The translations under genes were made by a program, and so were the position numbers. DNA of 64,000 nt from Scleromitrula shiraiana (lineage: Eukaryota > Ascomycota > Leotiomycetes > Helotiales > Sclerotiniaceae). How positions within the stretch are numbered: position 1 is the first letter of the stretch; every line of letters starts with the position of its first letter. The notes beneath the pieces are model-generated. The model saw only the letters and a program-made list of their open reading frames with translations, did no database searches and had not been told where the DNA came from. The stretch covers positions 2,034,501-2,098,500 of the forward strand of contig JABELC010000001.1 in NCBI GenBank assembly GCA_028455995.1. Direction: 5' to 3'. Below are positions 11,417 to 22,283 of this stretch, piece by piece.

Positions 11417-12127
11417 GTCAAATTGGCTAGCACTTTTATATTTTGGGACGATATTAAGAATTGCTGATTGATGGCTTTATAATGACGAACATGACGGCAT
11501 GATTTCTTTGTGAATTGGTGGGATGGCTTTATTGATTATTGATACTCGGGCGAGGAATGAGGAGCAAATTGTGAATTGGAGGGATTTGTAGAATAAATGT
11601 CTCATAGACAAAGAATAATAGTAATGAAAGATCTACCTTGGTATTTATCATATAATGTGTGTAATCTCTGGTAGTAATCCTATAACCGCCTTTCATTTAA
11701 CTGATTTTGCTCCATCTAATTACCAAAAGGTTACCAAAATTTACGCGTTACATACGAAAAACAATTTTGGCAAGGATTAAGATCTGATAATGCAAGTTAC
11801 CTACAAAAGTGGATCTATAGTGGATTGAAGCGGGTCTAATAAATTGATTTGAGTGGTCCAGCCACTCGTGTCATCCGTGGACTTTTTAGTAGTCTCGAAC
11901 GCGAACGCGACTGCCCTAGCCGGAACCATTAGCGCGTTAAGTTATTTTTTCACGTGTTTAGTGGGAAACTCGTACACTTAAAAGAAACGCGACTCCTCTC
12001 CTCTACAATCTTCAATTCTTCTTGACAACTCTCAAAATTCCGAACAACTCCATAGTCTTCTACATCATCTTCCTTTCTATCATCAATTAAGACACCAACA
12101 ACCTTTCTGTACATTCATATCCTCATC
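11417..12127. other. Intergenic region with RNR promoter
   Basis: Holds the 3' UTR of the DUF4112 gene and the presumed ribonucleotide reductase promoter. Cell-cycle box-like sites are listed separately. Confidence 0.6.
11743..11992 (+). promoter_or_regulatory. Cluster of MluI cell-cycle box-like sites (ACGCGT/ACGCGA)
   Basis: A perfect ACGCGT lies at 11743-11748. ACGCGA copies are at 11899-11904 and 11905-11910 (directly adjacent) and at 11987-11992. A GCGCGTT is near 11932, and a CACGTG E-box is at 11951-11956. In yeasts the MBF complex binds ACGCGT at G1/S genes, and ribonucleotide reductase is a classic target. Direct observation of the motifs; function inferred from the downstream gene. 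Confidence 0.6.
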
Positions 12128-13545
12128 ATGACGTCTCAAATCACCCCATCAAAGACTGTATGTTACTCTCCCACATCACTCAGATCTCTTATAACTCTGT
12201 ACTGACTTAAGTCCTCATAGGCTGCATTTGCCATTGAAGGATTCAAGATGGAATCGCCAGTAAAGAAGCTCGACTTCCAAGCTGCAGGAAAAGAGAATGG
12301 AGCTTTCGAGCCGGACTCGTCTGCCGACATCGAAGCCAAGAAACCAATCGTCGAGGAAGTCAAGCAAGAGAAAGCAATAGTAGTTGCACCTACAATCAAA
12401 CCTGAAGAAGCCGACGAGCCCCTCCTTCAAGAGAACCCACAACGATTCGTCTTATTCCCCATCAAGTACCATGAGGTAAGTTTTGCGTCCGGACGCGTCA
12501 ACGCGTAAAGCGCTAATATATATCCTTGGAATAGATCTGGCAGATGTACAAGAAGGCCGAGGCTTCCTTCTGGACCGCTGAAGAGATCGACTTATCAAAG
12601 GATCTTCACGACTGGAACAACAGACTTAACGATGATGAGCGTTACTTTATTTCACACGTCCTCGCATTCTTTGCGGCATCCGATGGAATCGTCAACGAGA
12701 ACCTTGTAGAGCGTTTCAGTGGTGAAGTCCAAATCCCAGAAGCACGATGCTTCTACGGTTTCCAAATCATGATGGAGAACATTCACTCCGAAACATACTC
12801 TCTTCTTATCGACACATACATCAAGGAACAAGCTCAAAAGACATACCTTTTCAATGCCATTGATACCAGTAAGTTCAGGTTACTTATACCTATAATATTT
12901 ACCCACCTACTAATAATGTCAATAGTTCCATGTATAAAGAAGAAGGCAGACTGGGCTGTTAAATGGATCCAAGACAAGAACTCTACCTTTGCACAACGTC
13001 TCGTCGCATTCGCTGCTGTTGAAGGTATCTTCTTCAGTGGATCATTTGCCTCCATTTTCTGGCTTAAGAAACGTGGCTTGATGGCTGGTCTTACTTTCTC
13101 CAACGAGCTCATCTCTCGTGATGAGGGTCTTCACACCGATTTCGCATGTCTTCTATTCTCTCACTTGAAGCATCGCCCAAGCAAGCAAGCCGTACAAGAT
13201 GTTATCACAGAAGCCGTTGCGATCGAACAAGAATTCTTGACCGAGGCCCTTCCATGTGCTCTTCTTGGCATGAACTCAAATCTGATGAAGCAATATATTG
13301 AGTTCGTTGCTGATCGTCTTCTCCTTGCCCTTGGTAACGACAAGGTGTACAAGTCCGCAAACCCATTCGACTTCATGGAGAACATCTCTTTGGCAGGCAA
13401 GACCAATTTCTTCGAGAAGAGAGTTGGTGACTACCAGAAGGCCGGTGTCATGGCCGGTACACAAAAGAAGCACGAAGATACAGATGCGCAGACAGAGGCA
13501 AAGGCAGAGAATGGAGGTGACTTCAACTTCGATGAAGACTTCTAG
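12128..13545 (+). CDS. RNR2: Ribonucleoside-diphosphate reductase small subunit
   Basis: Four exons: 12128-12157, 12221-12475, 12535-12868 and 12926-13545, giving 412 residues. It converts ribonucleotides to deoxyribonucleotides together with the large subunit. Seen in sequence: the ~90-residue fungal N-terminal extension, then the ferritin-like R2 fold starting at RFVLFPIKYHEIWQMYKKAEASFW. Iron-ligand and radical motifs follow in order: IMMENIHSETYSLL (E..H and the radical Tyr), AAVEGIFFSGSF, and NELISRDEGLHTDFA. The C-terminus is DFNFDEDF, the acidic-aromatic tail that docks on the large subunit. The last intron (12869-12925, 57 nt) is in frame and stop-free, so an unspliced read gives a false continuous ORF. 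Length and motifs match an active R2. Confidence 0.97.
12493..12506 (+). promoter_or_regulatory. Two perfect ACGCGT boxes inside RNR2 intron 2
   Basis: ACGCGT occurs at 12493-12498 and again at 12501-12506, both within the 59-nt intron 12476-12534. Being intronic, they are not explained by coding constraint. Confidence 0.55.
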
Positions 13546-14092
13546 ATGTTCTCGAGCTTTTGTCTTTGTTGCACCTCATGTTTACACTTTTCACACTGTA
13601 TATGTCACACTATTACATCTCTTCACTTCACAGGCACTGGCATAGATGGCGAGTCTTGTTTTTCTACCAAACATAATGATTTATTGTGGAGTTATGCGGC
13701 GTTTTTGGATGGAGGAATAAAGTCATTGGACAGACAATATAGATGGATACCTTGGTAGGATATGGCCATGGTAGGATAGGATGAATAGCGATGATAGCTG
13801 ATCATAAATGTACTTGTAACGATATTTTTAACATTAACTTTTCTATTTTAACTGATCAATGCAATTGTATTCTTGATCATCAAAAATTTGTAGTGTAAAT
13901 CCATCTTCCACAACAAGTATATTACTTTGACCATCCCACAGTGCCTTTCATCTGGAACGACACAGAGCAATCTACAATATGCCGTGCTATGACCTTAACG
14001 CCTTGCCATGCAATCCTTTATAGCCACCACTCCATTGATTCATTCCTTGTGTCACAACTATATTTATATTCACAGACCTCGCTACACCCTCT
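13546..14092. other. Convergent intergenic region (RNR2 / SRP9 3' ends)
   Basis: About 550 bp of 3' flanks. No gene seen. Confidence 0.6.
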
Positions 14093-14788
14093 TCATTTCT
14101 TCCCCTTCTTCTTCTTCCCCTTTCCACCCTGTCCTTGCGTCTGCGCCTGTCCACCAGCATTCTTCCCACCAGAACCCGCACCCGCAGTAGTACCCTTCTC
14201 CTTCTCCTTCTCCTCAACAACCTCACCCCCCACATCATCCATAACCACATCACCCTCCCCCTCCGCCTCCGGCAACCCCGCCATCAACCGCCCCAATCGT
14301 CCTAAGATCTGTATCAATCTCGACACCTCCGCCGCTTTATTCGTGGTATATTTTAGCGTGACGCCGCTGGTAGGACAGAAAGTCTTGAGAACGAGAGTGG
14401 CGCGCGGCGGTTCGGGAATACTGGTGGTACTGGGTGTCGGTTCTGAGGCTCCGCTGGTGGTGTCGGTTTTGATCTTTAGGGGACGCGGTTTATGCGAGGA
14501 GTGGGAGCGCGTTGGGGATGGGGCGTGTGGGGAGGAGGGCGGGTGTGATATGTTGTATTTGGTTGTTATGCGCGTCTATTATGGAATTGTGTTAGTAGGG
14601 TACTATGTACTTGTATTTGTGTTTGTATTTATGACTGTATGCAGCTTGAATTGGCAGAGGGTAAATAAAGGTGAGGTATCATATCGGAAAACAGAAGATG
14701 AGATGAGGATACGTACAGTTGTCGGACGAGCTTTTAAAAGTAGGGTAGATTGTGTAAGCCATTCTTGCGCGGTATCAAAGTATGGCAT
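14093..14788 (-). CDS. SRP9: Signal recognition particle SRP9-type subunit (SRP21 in yeast)
   Basis: Two exons: 14788-14717 and 14575-14093, giving 184 residues, with a 141-bp intron. SRP9 pairs with SRP14 on the Alu end of SRP RNA in the cytosol and slows elongation during ER targeting. The start MPYFDTAQEWLTQSTLLLKARP is the SRP9 first helix and strand, joined to TTRITTKYNI. After a ~45-residue Pro/Ser/His-rich insert comes the core second half, ATLVLKTFCPTSGVTLKYTTNKAAEVSRLIQILGRL. The last ~50 residues are acidic then end in a Lys-rich tail (KGKKKKGKK). The protein is larger than mammalian SRP9 (~86 residues), as usual in fungi. A 300-codon ORF on the other strand is a shadow. Confidence 0.9.
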
Positions 14789-15216
14789 CTTGAGTTTTGT
14801 GATTGATGTCGGTCGTTGTGAAAGAGATATTATTGGAAGATAGAATTGAGGATGTGGTTTTTTGACCGTTTCGTGGGGTGAGGATTCATTAGCGTAGATG
14901 CGGGGGGATCATTGGCTTTTCGGGGCTCTGCGGCTATCAGCCGCGATTTATCCGATGACGCGTTAGTGGAGGAAAGATTTTCAGTTATATTCAACCTGGA
15001 TATGTTATCCTCCAATCTTTAAAACTGTCTATTGACTGTTCCATGCTTTGCATATGTTGATATCCGTCACTTTAGTTGTAAAAGCACCTTATAGAAGATT
15101 CTAAACTTCTGTCTCATCCCTTTGATATCGCTGCATGTGTATCATTTGCAGTTGTCACGTGCACTTTCACCTACTCTTCTGTTGCTTTTAAGTTCCCACC
15201 TGGTGAGAGGGTAGCC
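14789..15216. promoter_or_regulatory. Divergent promoter between SRP9 and the DUF1308 gene
   Basis: A 428-bp shared upstream region with a CACGTG E-box at 15156-15161, about 55 bp before the DUF1308 start codon. No other feature recognised. Confidence 0.4.
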
Positions 15217-16959
15217 ATGCCTATTTCAGATGGTGAAGCCATCTCTAATGGTATGTCAGTTCTCGGCCTGTCAAATCCGGAATCAGATAGGTCAGTGGTG
15301 GATTTGCTCCAACGTTCTCGAACTTTAATGGAGGAACTTGAGCAATATAAGTCCTACCTGAAGGACCAGAAAAAAGATAAGACAGTTGAGTTGAGAACTT
15401 TCAGCTCTTGCCTACAGTCAGAATTTAAGTCACTGGAAAAGGTATACTAGCAAACTTTTCTATTTTTCTTATAGTAATATATATTACTCGTAATGAAGAT
15501 CTAAGAAGTTTGGTCCTCCATCCGTGACCCTTAAACTCCTTCATTATCTTCTAAAGCACATGATAATAATTTCAAACCAGCCAAGTACTTTTACTTTAAC
15601 GATAACCAAAGCTGACTCCACATCAGCTTGCAAATTCCGACCCAGAGAATGAGAAGGTTGCTCATACCATAAGTTCTTCAAATTACCCATTTTATCTCGC
15701 CCTATGGGGTACCGCAAAAACTTGTACTGGTATCACGGCTTTGAGAAAACGCTTCTTTTGGTCTTTTGAAGCGATTAAATTGAAAAAGTCTGATCTCTCC
15801 ATACAGAAAGGCATTAAGAGTGTAGAAGTAGATATTGTCGCTAAGAATGACCTTGAATGGGTCAAAGTGAACACCATCACTTCTAGGAGGATGATATTTG
15901 ACTTGGCTCGCGCTGGATGGCATCCAGATGACTCATCTGATGACGATGAGAACGAGGGCTCTGCTTCATTGGATATAGATGATGAGCCAGAAGGCCTCTT
16001 GAAACAAGCCAAGCTTCTCATGGAAGCCTCCAAACTAGCTAGAACTAGGTACCAGCATCCGAAAGTGCGTCTTGTATTACCTAGGATCACACGAGATCGT
16101 CCATCACAAGTTTCTAAAGTGCTAGAGGATATTAGAGCAATGGGAGTCGTTGTTCAAACCGCAGAGGATATCCCTGAAATACCCTCACTTTCATCGGCTC
16201 TCAACCGCATGGTAGTGGACGCTTTCGAGGGATTTTCCGATATACTTAACGTCGATTGCACAATGATTTTCGCGTTCATCAGTGAGTAAGTAGACATAGA
16301 AATCCATAAAGGATTCAATTCGCTGCATAACTTGAATTTTCGGGCTTACTAACTTTCCAGCTTTTAGTCTTTCACATGCACAAGTTGAAGCTAAAGACTG
16401 GCATCATAAGTTCCTCGTCAAGCAGATGGAAATGGAAAGTCAAGATTTACTGTTACCTAATAATGTGTGGCCTGCGTGTGGTTCTAGGAAACTCGTGTGC
16501 ACTCGCCTAGCTGTCGAACGAGCCCAAGAAATCATAGACACAATCGGAACAGATACCGAAAAAACACGAATGAAACTGCTGTTCGGCTTGGATGGAAAAT
16601 CGACAAAAGAACAATTAATTGAAGATTTTCAACAACTTTCTGAATATCCAATCCCCGCAGAGTGGAATCTACCTTTTGAAGTGGTTGATGTGGATATACC
16701 TAGCGTCAAATCCCAACTCCCTCCAATTGCAAATGAAATCTCAGAAATTCTGTCTGATCTCAATCAGTCTGTATTCTTGTACGGCTGGGCATCTGGAATG
16801 ACAACCATAAGCAGTCATAGAGTTGTTGCCAAAGAGATTGAGGCTACAATTGAAGCAAAGCGAGGATCTGCCGATATTCGTGGTCCGGATATTTGGTTAT
16901 CTCCAATGGCACGCTCGCTTGTGGGAAAAGAGAAGCAACGACGAGGAGCTAGAGAATAA
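15217..16959 (+). CDS. DUF1308-domain protein (C7orf25/UPF0415 type)
   Basis: Three exons: 15217-15441, 15627-16281 and 16361-16959, giving 492 residues. Splicing joins LEKV to LANSDPENEKVAH, and NVDCTMIFAFI to TFSLSHAQVEAKDWHHKF. The N-terminal ~75 residues look helical, with a coiled-coil-like stretch. The DUF1308 region follows: NYPFYLALWGTAK, then KGIKSVEVDIVAKNDLEWVKV, a DDSSDDDENE acidic stretch, and a C-terminal part beginning LNVDCTMIFAFI, typical of a PIN-like nuclease fold (acidic residue after a hydrophobic strand). Function is not established. Intron 1 is relatively long (185 bp) and its exact acceptor at 15626 is inferred from frame. Confidence 0.85.
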
Positions 16960-17634
16960 TTTAGGCTAGCTACTAGGAGGAAGGTATCGAATGGTGAGTC
17001 GTTATAAATTTTGTATATGACACTCAATCTAAGTTTACACTACGTCACTTCAGCTCGTCGCCATCCACTCGAGTACCAATTTGAGCCAAAGACTAGGTCT
17101 AGAACCTCACATGACCCACAACAATATTTGAAGAGATAATAGAAACAATTGGTATAACAGCTCCAAAATACCTTAGTATGAGCTTTTCATTGCTAGTATT
17201 GCTTCTATCCAAATGCATGTCCCGAATTTTTTTTTTTTCGAGAAGTTTCCCCACATTTTCAATGGTATACTTTCAACTGTCTGAGGTACTACTACAACCA
17301 GTCGTCATCAGACTGCGCTAATCAAGACCGGAATATGTACTGGGTGAGTGATGATGTGATGCATCGTTAAGTCATAAAATTTATTCAGAGTAGCCTCAGG
17401 GCTAGGATCGATTTCATATATATTCACAAGATATCCTTTGTACGCACATTTTATTACGATTCCAGAGTTTTCATCACAAAATCTAATAGATTACAATTTC
17501 AAAACTATATAGCCATCTATTATATTATATTATCTTTCCATTGTTCAAATATTTTTACAATTTTTTGATAATTTCCCAATTTCGAACCTTTCACATTCTC
17601 CTGTCATTATACAATCTATCATCGAGCATTTGAA
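16960..17634. other. Intergenic region, no gene seen
   Basis: AT-rich, including an 11-T run near 17227-17238. It holds the presumed promoter of the next gene. Confidence 0.6.
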
Positions 17635-18444
17635 ATGGAGCACACACTCTCTCAAATGCCTACGGGCATTCAACTTCCCGATTTCCACTTCCGAAAGCTT
17701 GCCACAGAAGTTGGTTTCGACAAAATCGAAAGAAGGGCTATGGGATTCCTCTCCGAAGAGGAATGGTGCTTATATGAGCTTTACGCCTATCGCAACATCC
17801 GCGATCTCGAATTTCTCCGTGCCATCATGGATGACATTACCCAGCAGCAATTCTCCCTCGACGATATCTTCTATGGCCTAAGAAACATCCACTACCTCGC
17901 ATCGCTAAAGTACGAAGGCCTGAAGGCACGCAGCAAAACTCCTCCCCGGTATGGTCTAAGCATCGCCAGCGATAATGTCGAGTGGATTGACTGGGCCACC
18001 GCCTCTGCGTTCGAAGCAAGTCAAGTATCTGATGCCGCACCTCCTAGTCACTGGCTTCGGGTAAATCGAAATGATACAGCGGAAATGCGTCGTCTTCTTC
18101 GTACTCAAATAGAAACATCAACCCGCTTCTGGACGACCCATTGTCCAAATCGTTTTGCGATAACTTCGGGGGCTTTTGCGGCAGTTACAGCTGAAATTTG
18201 TTCGGTGCTTGCACCAGTAGCAAGTCATGTATCGAGACCGCGTTCCTTGGCTGGACTAAAATACAACTGTCGTATGCTTAACGATCCGGCAGGTATCAAG
18301 AATAAGGCTATCGGTGCGTGTTTTGATGTTCAGACGAGGGATTTATGGGTTCTTAGAGATGCAAAATCCAAATGGAGCATGTATGCTTGGCTTGTGGATC
18401 GGTTAGATGAAGGGGACTACTTGGATTATTATAACAGTCTATGA
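17635..18444 (+). CDS. Unknown 269-residue soluble protein
   Basis: Not recognised. A single-exon ORF starting at an ATG in good context (about 10 bp after CATCGAGC). It has even, protein-like composition and no signal peptide, membrane span or low-complexity stretch. Visible elements are an acidic-aromatic segment EEEWCLYELYAYRNIRDLEFL (around 42-62), a conserved-looking WIDWATASAFEASQV at ~120, FWTTHCPNRFAITSGAFAAV at ~163, and an end DYLDYYNSL. The codon choice (many C-ending codons) resembles the expressed neighbours, which favours a real gene. Probably restricted to related fungi; inference only. Confidence 0.75.
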   Translation: MEHTLSQMPTGIQLPDFHFRKLATEVGFDKIERRAMGFLSEEEWCLYELYAYRNIRDLEFLRAIMDDITQQQFSLDDIFYGLRNIHYLASLKYEGLKARSKTPPRYGLSIASDNVEWIDWATASAFEASQVSDAAPPSHWLRVNRNDTAEMRRLLRTQIETSTRFWTTHCPNRFAITSGAFAAVTAEICSVLAPVASHVSRPRSLAGLKYNCRMLNDPAGIKNKAIGACFDVQTRDLWVLRDAKSKWSMYAWLVDRLDEGDYLDYYNSL

Positions 18445-19045
18445 GCAAAATAAGTGAATTTCCTTGAAATCATACCCATTTCAACTGTTATAATTAAAAT
18501 ATACTTCATGTATATACCCAAATAGATTGGATACTTATGCATTCTTTATAATTTTCCCCGAGTGACAGTCCATCACTGATGTCACAAGTGAGGTTGGTGA
18601 TGATAAAAATTGATTAAACTTGTCTTCATGTAAACCTCTCTGGCAACGGAAACAGGGAATGCTCTCGAAAATCTGATTAATTAAAACACTTCTTTGCTGA
18701 TTTGATCTGGAGTTTTTCTATGTCAGATTAATCAATTTGCCGGGCGAAGCAAATCGGGGGAAAATGGAACTTGGTTGCTTTGGGCACAGTATTCGAATAC
18801 AGATAATCATCAATAAGCACAAATCTAATCACCTCGAACGGGAAAATGCAACCGACATGCCAACAAGAGATTTTGAGCCAATTCGTTTTTCACAGAGTCT
18901 ATATGCTTCAATTAGATATACAAAAGAAATTCCAAACGAGAAATAAAACCAGTATCCATGAACTCCAACGCTAATTAATCAAAATATCCCCAAGTTCAAC
19001 CTTGGAAGCCCCTATAAAAGAAATATCCGCCAATCCAAATATCAT
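18445..19045. other. Convergent intergenic region, no gene seen
   Basis: About 600 bp of AT-rich 3' flanking sequence. A 69-codon ORF at 18737 has no support. Confidence 0.6.
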
Positions 19046-20032
19046 CTATTTAGCAAAGTTCTGCGATTGCATTTCCACATCTTCAACCTTTCTATCCGGT
19101 ATAAACATCATCACCACTCTCCCGATTATGGTCTTCTTTGCTATGCTCAGCACTGCGTTTCCTGCTCTCGATCGTTTACTTGAAGATTGTTGTTGGTACT
19201 GTCCAGGATTGAGTGGCTGTCTGCTTCCTGATGTCCTAGGAAGTTGTTGTGCTCCGTCCTCAAATTGCTTTCGATCTTGCTTTTTCAACGTCAAACCAAT
19301 TCCCTCGTATACAGAAACCACGACAAGTTCCATGATTAAGTTCATACACAGGAGAACCGTCACGCTGCCTGTAAACGAATTGAATCTCGTGGAATGTGTG
19401 AATGTCGATAGGACAGCGTAAAGAAGTCGAACGAAGATAAAAGGAAGAGAAATGGCGATACCGAGCAAGATTCTTTTCTCACCATCCTCAGCATACGAGA
19501 TCGAGAAAGATGTAATGACTGCCGCCAATACAAGCGCTACATATGTAACGATAAAAAGGGTGTTTCCGACTTTACTCAGCGTACCTGGCACCCAATGACC
19601 AGTTTTCGCGAAGTTATCCGAAGTACCACCCACGATACCCAGGATCATACCAACTAACGAGAGAAGCTCGATAAGTTTCAACATCCTCGTCTGAATAAAC
19701 GTCTTATGATTTCGATTGATGCTACCGATAACACGACTGAGAAACCCTAGTGTAGCAAGGATAAGAGGAGATAATCCGACGTTTTGAAGAATGAGGGCGC
19801 CGGTATATAGGGACACGGAGGGATTATTGATGGCGGCAAGTGACATGCAAGGGCCGATGATGCGGGCGAGAGAGAAGGCAACGAGGAAGTACCAGCCGGA
19901 ACTTTTGTGGAAACCATGACGGAATGCGAGGAATAGAGCGATGAAGAATGAGGGGACGTAGAGGATAATTTCACCGATTGCGGCACCATCGCGGTAGTTG
20001 AGTGTCATTTTGAAAGGAAGATTGTGTATCAC
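19046..20032 (-). CDS. DUF7702-type seven-helix membrane protein
   Basis: Single exon. The family usually begins with MTL-YRDG, which here is the second ATG (20008-20006, 320 residues); the first ATG gives 328. Seven hydrophobic spans are visible: AAIGEIILYVPSFFIALFLAF, the WYFLVAFSLARIIGPCMSL region, a YTGALILQNVGLSPLILATLGF span, LIELLSLVGMILGIVGG, LFIVTYVALVLAAVIT, ILLGIAISLPFIFVRLLYAV and a last VTVLLCMNLIMELVVVSVYEG. FRHGF-KSSGW after the first helix and ARIIG in the third are characteristic. The tail is Gln/Ser-rich and cytoplasmic by inference. These fungal membrane proteins have no assigned function; a receptor-like or sensor role is only speculation. Confidence 0.85.
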   Translation of the reverse strand: MIHNLPFKMTLNYRDGAAIGEIILYVPSFFIALFLAFRHGFHKSSGWYFLVAFSLARIIGPCMSLAAINNPSVSLYTGALILQNVGLSPLILATLGFLSRVIGSINRNHKTFIQTRMLKLIELLSLVGMILGIVGGTSDNFAKTGHWVPGTLSKVGNTLFIVTYVALVLAAVITSFSISYAEDGEKRILLGIAISLPFIFVRLLYAVLSTFTHSTRFNSFTGSVTVLLCMNLIMELVVVSVYEGIGLTLKKQDRKQFEDGAQQLPRTSGSRQPLNPGQYQQQSSSKRSRAGNAVLSIAKKTIIGRVVMMFIPDRKVEDVEMQSQNFAK

Positions 20033-21016
20033 ACTTGACTTGTCTAGGAAGAAAGATGAAATTGTATGTACAGTACCAAAAGGATACTGGAAGTGACTTA
20101 GAGAAACGAGGTATCAACTTAGATATCTCTGAGATGCCTAAACAGATAGATAGAATTGGAAAGAACGATACAACAACCAAACACCCGGAACAACGAGAAA
20201 TATATATACTCATCCTCATCCATCATCACCTTTAATTTCTACATAGCATATCATCGCATTTCATCCACTGATATCACAGCAACTCGCAAATTTTCTACAG
20301 CGGCATATTGATTGCACAGCAAAATGTGCTACAGGGCTGGACGCTAAACTCAATGTAGTAACCATGAAGTTCGGAAAAACATCCATGGATGCATGAAATA
20401 GACTCAGCCTACCTAAGTACTTCATGGTGATTCGTTTCGGGTTAGCGTTTAGCACTCTATGTTATCCAGATGAAGTAGATGCTTAGTTGATTATTGAGGA
20501 ATTGGTCATCATGCATAGAAGCTGAGGATGGGATCCATGTGTGAGATGAAAAGATGGGATGCTAAAATTTCCTTTCTATGCTCTCTCCTGTTTTGTTGGT
20601 TTTTTTGGGGGCAATGCCAGGTGTGGAAAGATTCTGATGAGGTTTTTGAAGTAATGGCCTCGTCGTGGCTAGTTCTATGATAGATTTCTGGTGCCCGACT
20701 CCTCGATTATGTAATCTAAAATTCTGTATCTACTTTCCACGTCTATTTTGTAAATACATCTAGTTATCTATCACCTTCATAACTATGGCCGAATGCCGTA
20801 TCTAACAGTTTCATATCCCAGTAGATCATCAGATATGACAGCTCATAGTATATTGTCTGAATCGAATATGTTTCAATGACGACATCGAGATAGTCTTTGA
20901 AATTGACGGTTGAAATGTTTACATTGTCTATATAATAAGTACTCATAAGCAATCTCAGAGTACTCGAGTCGTAAACCGGATTAAGGCCAGAACCATAAGT
21001 TTCTAGATTATTTATC
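20033..21016. other. Intergenic region, no gene seen
   Basis: About 1 kb between the DUF7702 start and a decayed transcription factor. It probably holds the DUF7702 promoter and eroded upstream parts of the pseudogene. Confidence 0.5.
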
Positions 21017-21970
21017 AAGGTAGTACATTTTCTTTTGGTCCTCGGCGCGAGAGCACCAACTTGAGAGCAGTGAGAACATTATCTACAAAGCCCTTTTGAT
21101 CGACGAAAAACTTGTCCGAATATTTGAAAATGCCCCTCCACTTTGGAGATACGAAACCGTTTACACTGCGCAAAACGAAGCTCCACACATCATCTTTAAT
21201 GGCACTTACGATATTTATTACGACTATTAGATAGCACAAATATGGAATGGTATGCGAAATTCTGGGATTCTCCTCAACGAAGTCGTTAGACAGCATATTC
21301 TTAGCGGCTATGAATCCGACCCGCAACGCTTCACAGATATGAACTATGCATCTCAATACGAGCTAAGCACCAACACATTAATCGAGATGCGCGATGCAAT
21401 CCTTCGATCCATTCCGCAGCACAGGGGGTATGTGACTCGCAAAACATTGACCGATAGGACTACGCCATCTCCTACTTCCTCGGCACCAGACAGTCCAGCT
21501 TCCAGCTCTTTTCCATATCAGACACTTTCGCAGATCTTTACTCGGATCTCGATTTTACCCTCCCTTGCGACGCTCCACTCCGCTCCGTACCCTTCCCCTC
21601 ACACCCTGCAATTGGCGCCTATTTTTTGATCTGGCCCCTTTATATCGCGGGCGTCACGCGTGTAACGACTCCAGCTCAGCGAACCTTTGTGATCGCATCT
21701 CTGCGTCGATTGCATACTGATATGGGGATTGCACAAGGATCGGCGTTGACGGATTTTATTGAGACAAACCCTATGATTGTTAATCGGCAAGAGCATGAAC
21801 AGAAAGGGACAACGATAGGGCTTGGGAGGAGCATTATGAAAGCTGGTAGGATGAAAGGGGAGATGAAGATGGTACCTGATATCTTGCACTTAGGAACGGA
21901 AACAAGTTTGTTGACAAGGGTTTTAATGAGCGGAATATTAGACATAAATAGACATATATTGCTTTGTTAG
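21017..21970 (+). pseudogene. Broken 3' part of a fungal-specific transcription factor gene
   Basis: The + strand holds eroded coding sequence resembling the C-terminal half of a Zn2Cys6-type factor. From ~21017 one frame reads FFWSSAREHQLESSENIIYK and on to HIIFNGTYDIYYDY, hits TAG at 21228-21230 (expected Trp; TGG to TAG), and continues IAQIWNGMRNSGILLNEVVR to about 21440. The reading then must shift to another frame for ISYFLGTRQSSFQLFSISDT and AYFLIWPLYIAGVTRVT, then TFVIASLRRLHTDMGI, typical of the end of such factors. No zinc cluster or N-terminal half is present upstream. One stop, one frameshift and 5' truncation indicate a dead remnant. Confidence 0.6.
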
Positions 21971-22283
21971 AGATGGAAAGTAAGAGGCATAGATAAAGAT
22001 GGGCTATAGATGCATGAGACCGTGTAACATTTAACAGCAAGGATCAATCGAGGTTGAAGAGGATAATTCAAATACTCAAAGAAATCTAGTCCACTTCCTC
22101 ACGGTCATGCACCATGTCTTAAATTGCAACCGCCCATAACCGAGTAAAATCTATAGATAAATACAATAGCAGTACGAAGAAGACACAATATCATTGTCAA
22201 CTATCTGCATATGAAATGGTGTTTCTTTACCCTATTACCTAACGCCTGCGACCAAGATTTGTTATACATGAAATAAGAACTTT
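21971..22283. other. Intergenic region, no gene seen
   Basis: About 310 bp between the pseudogene and the PTM1 3' end. Confidence 0.6.

Noticed and set aside
13941..14843. 300-codon ORF on the + strand
   Set aside because: It lies opposite SRP9, whose spliced frame matches its family from start to stop; the ORF is a shadow.
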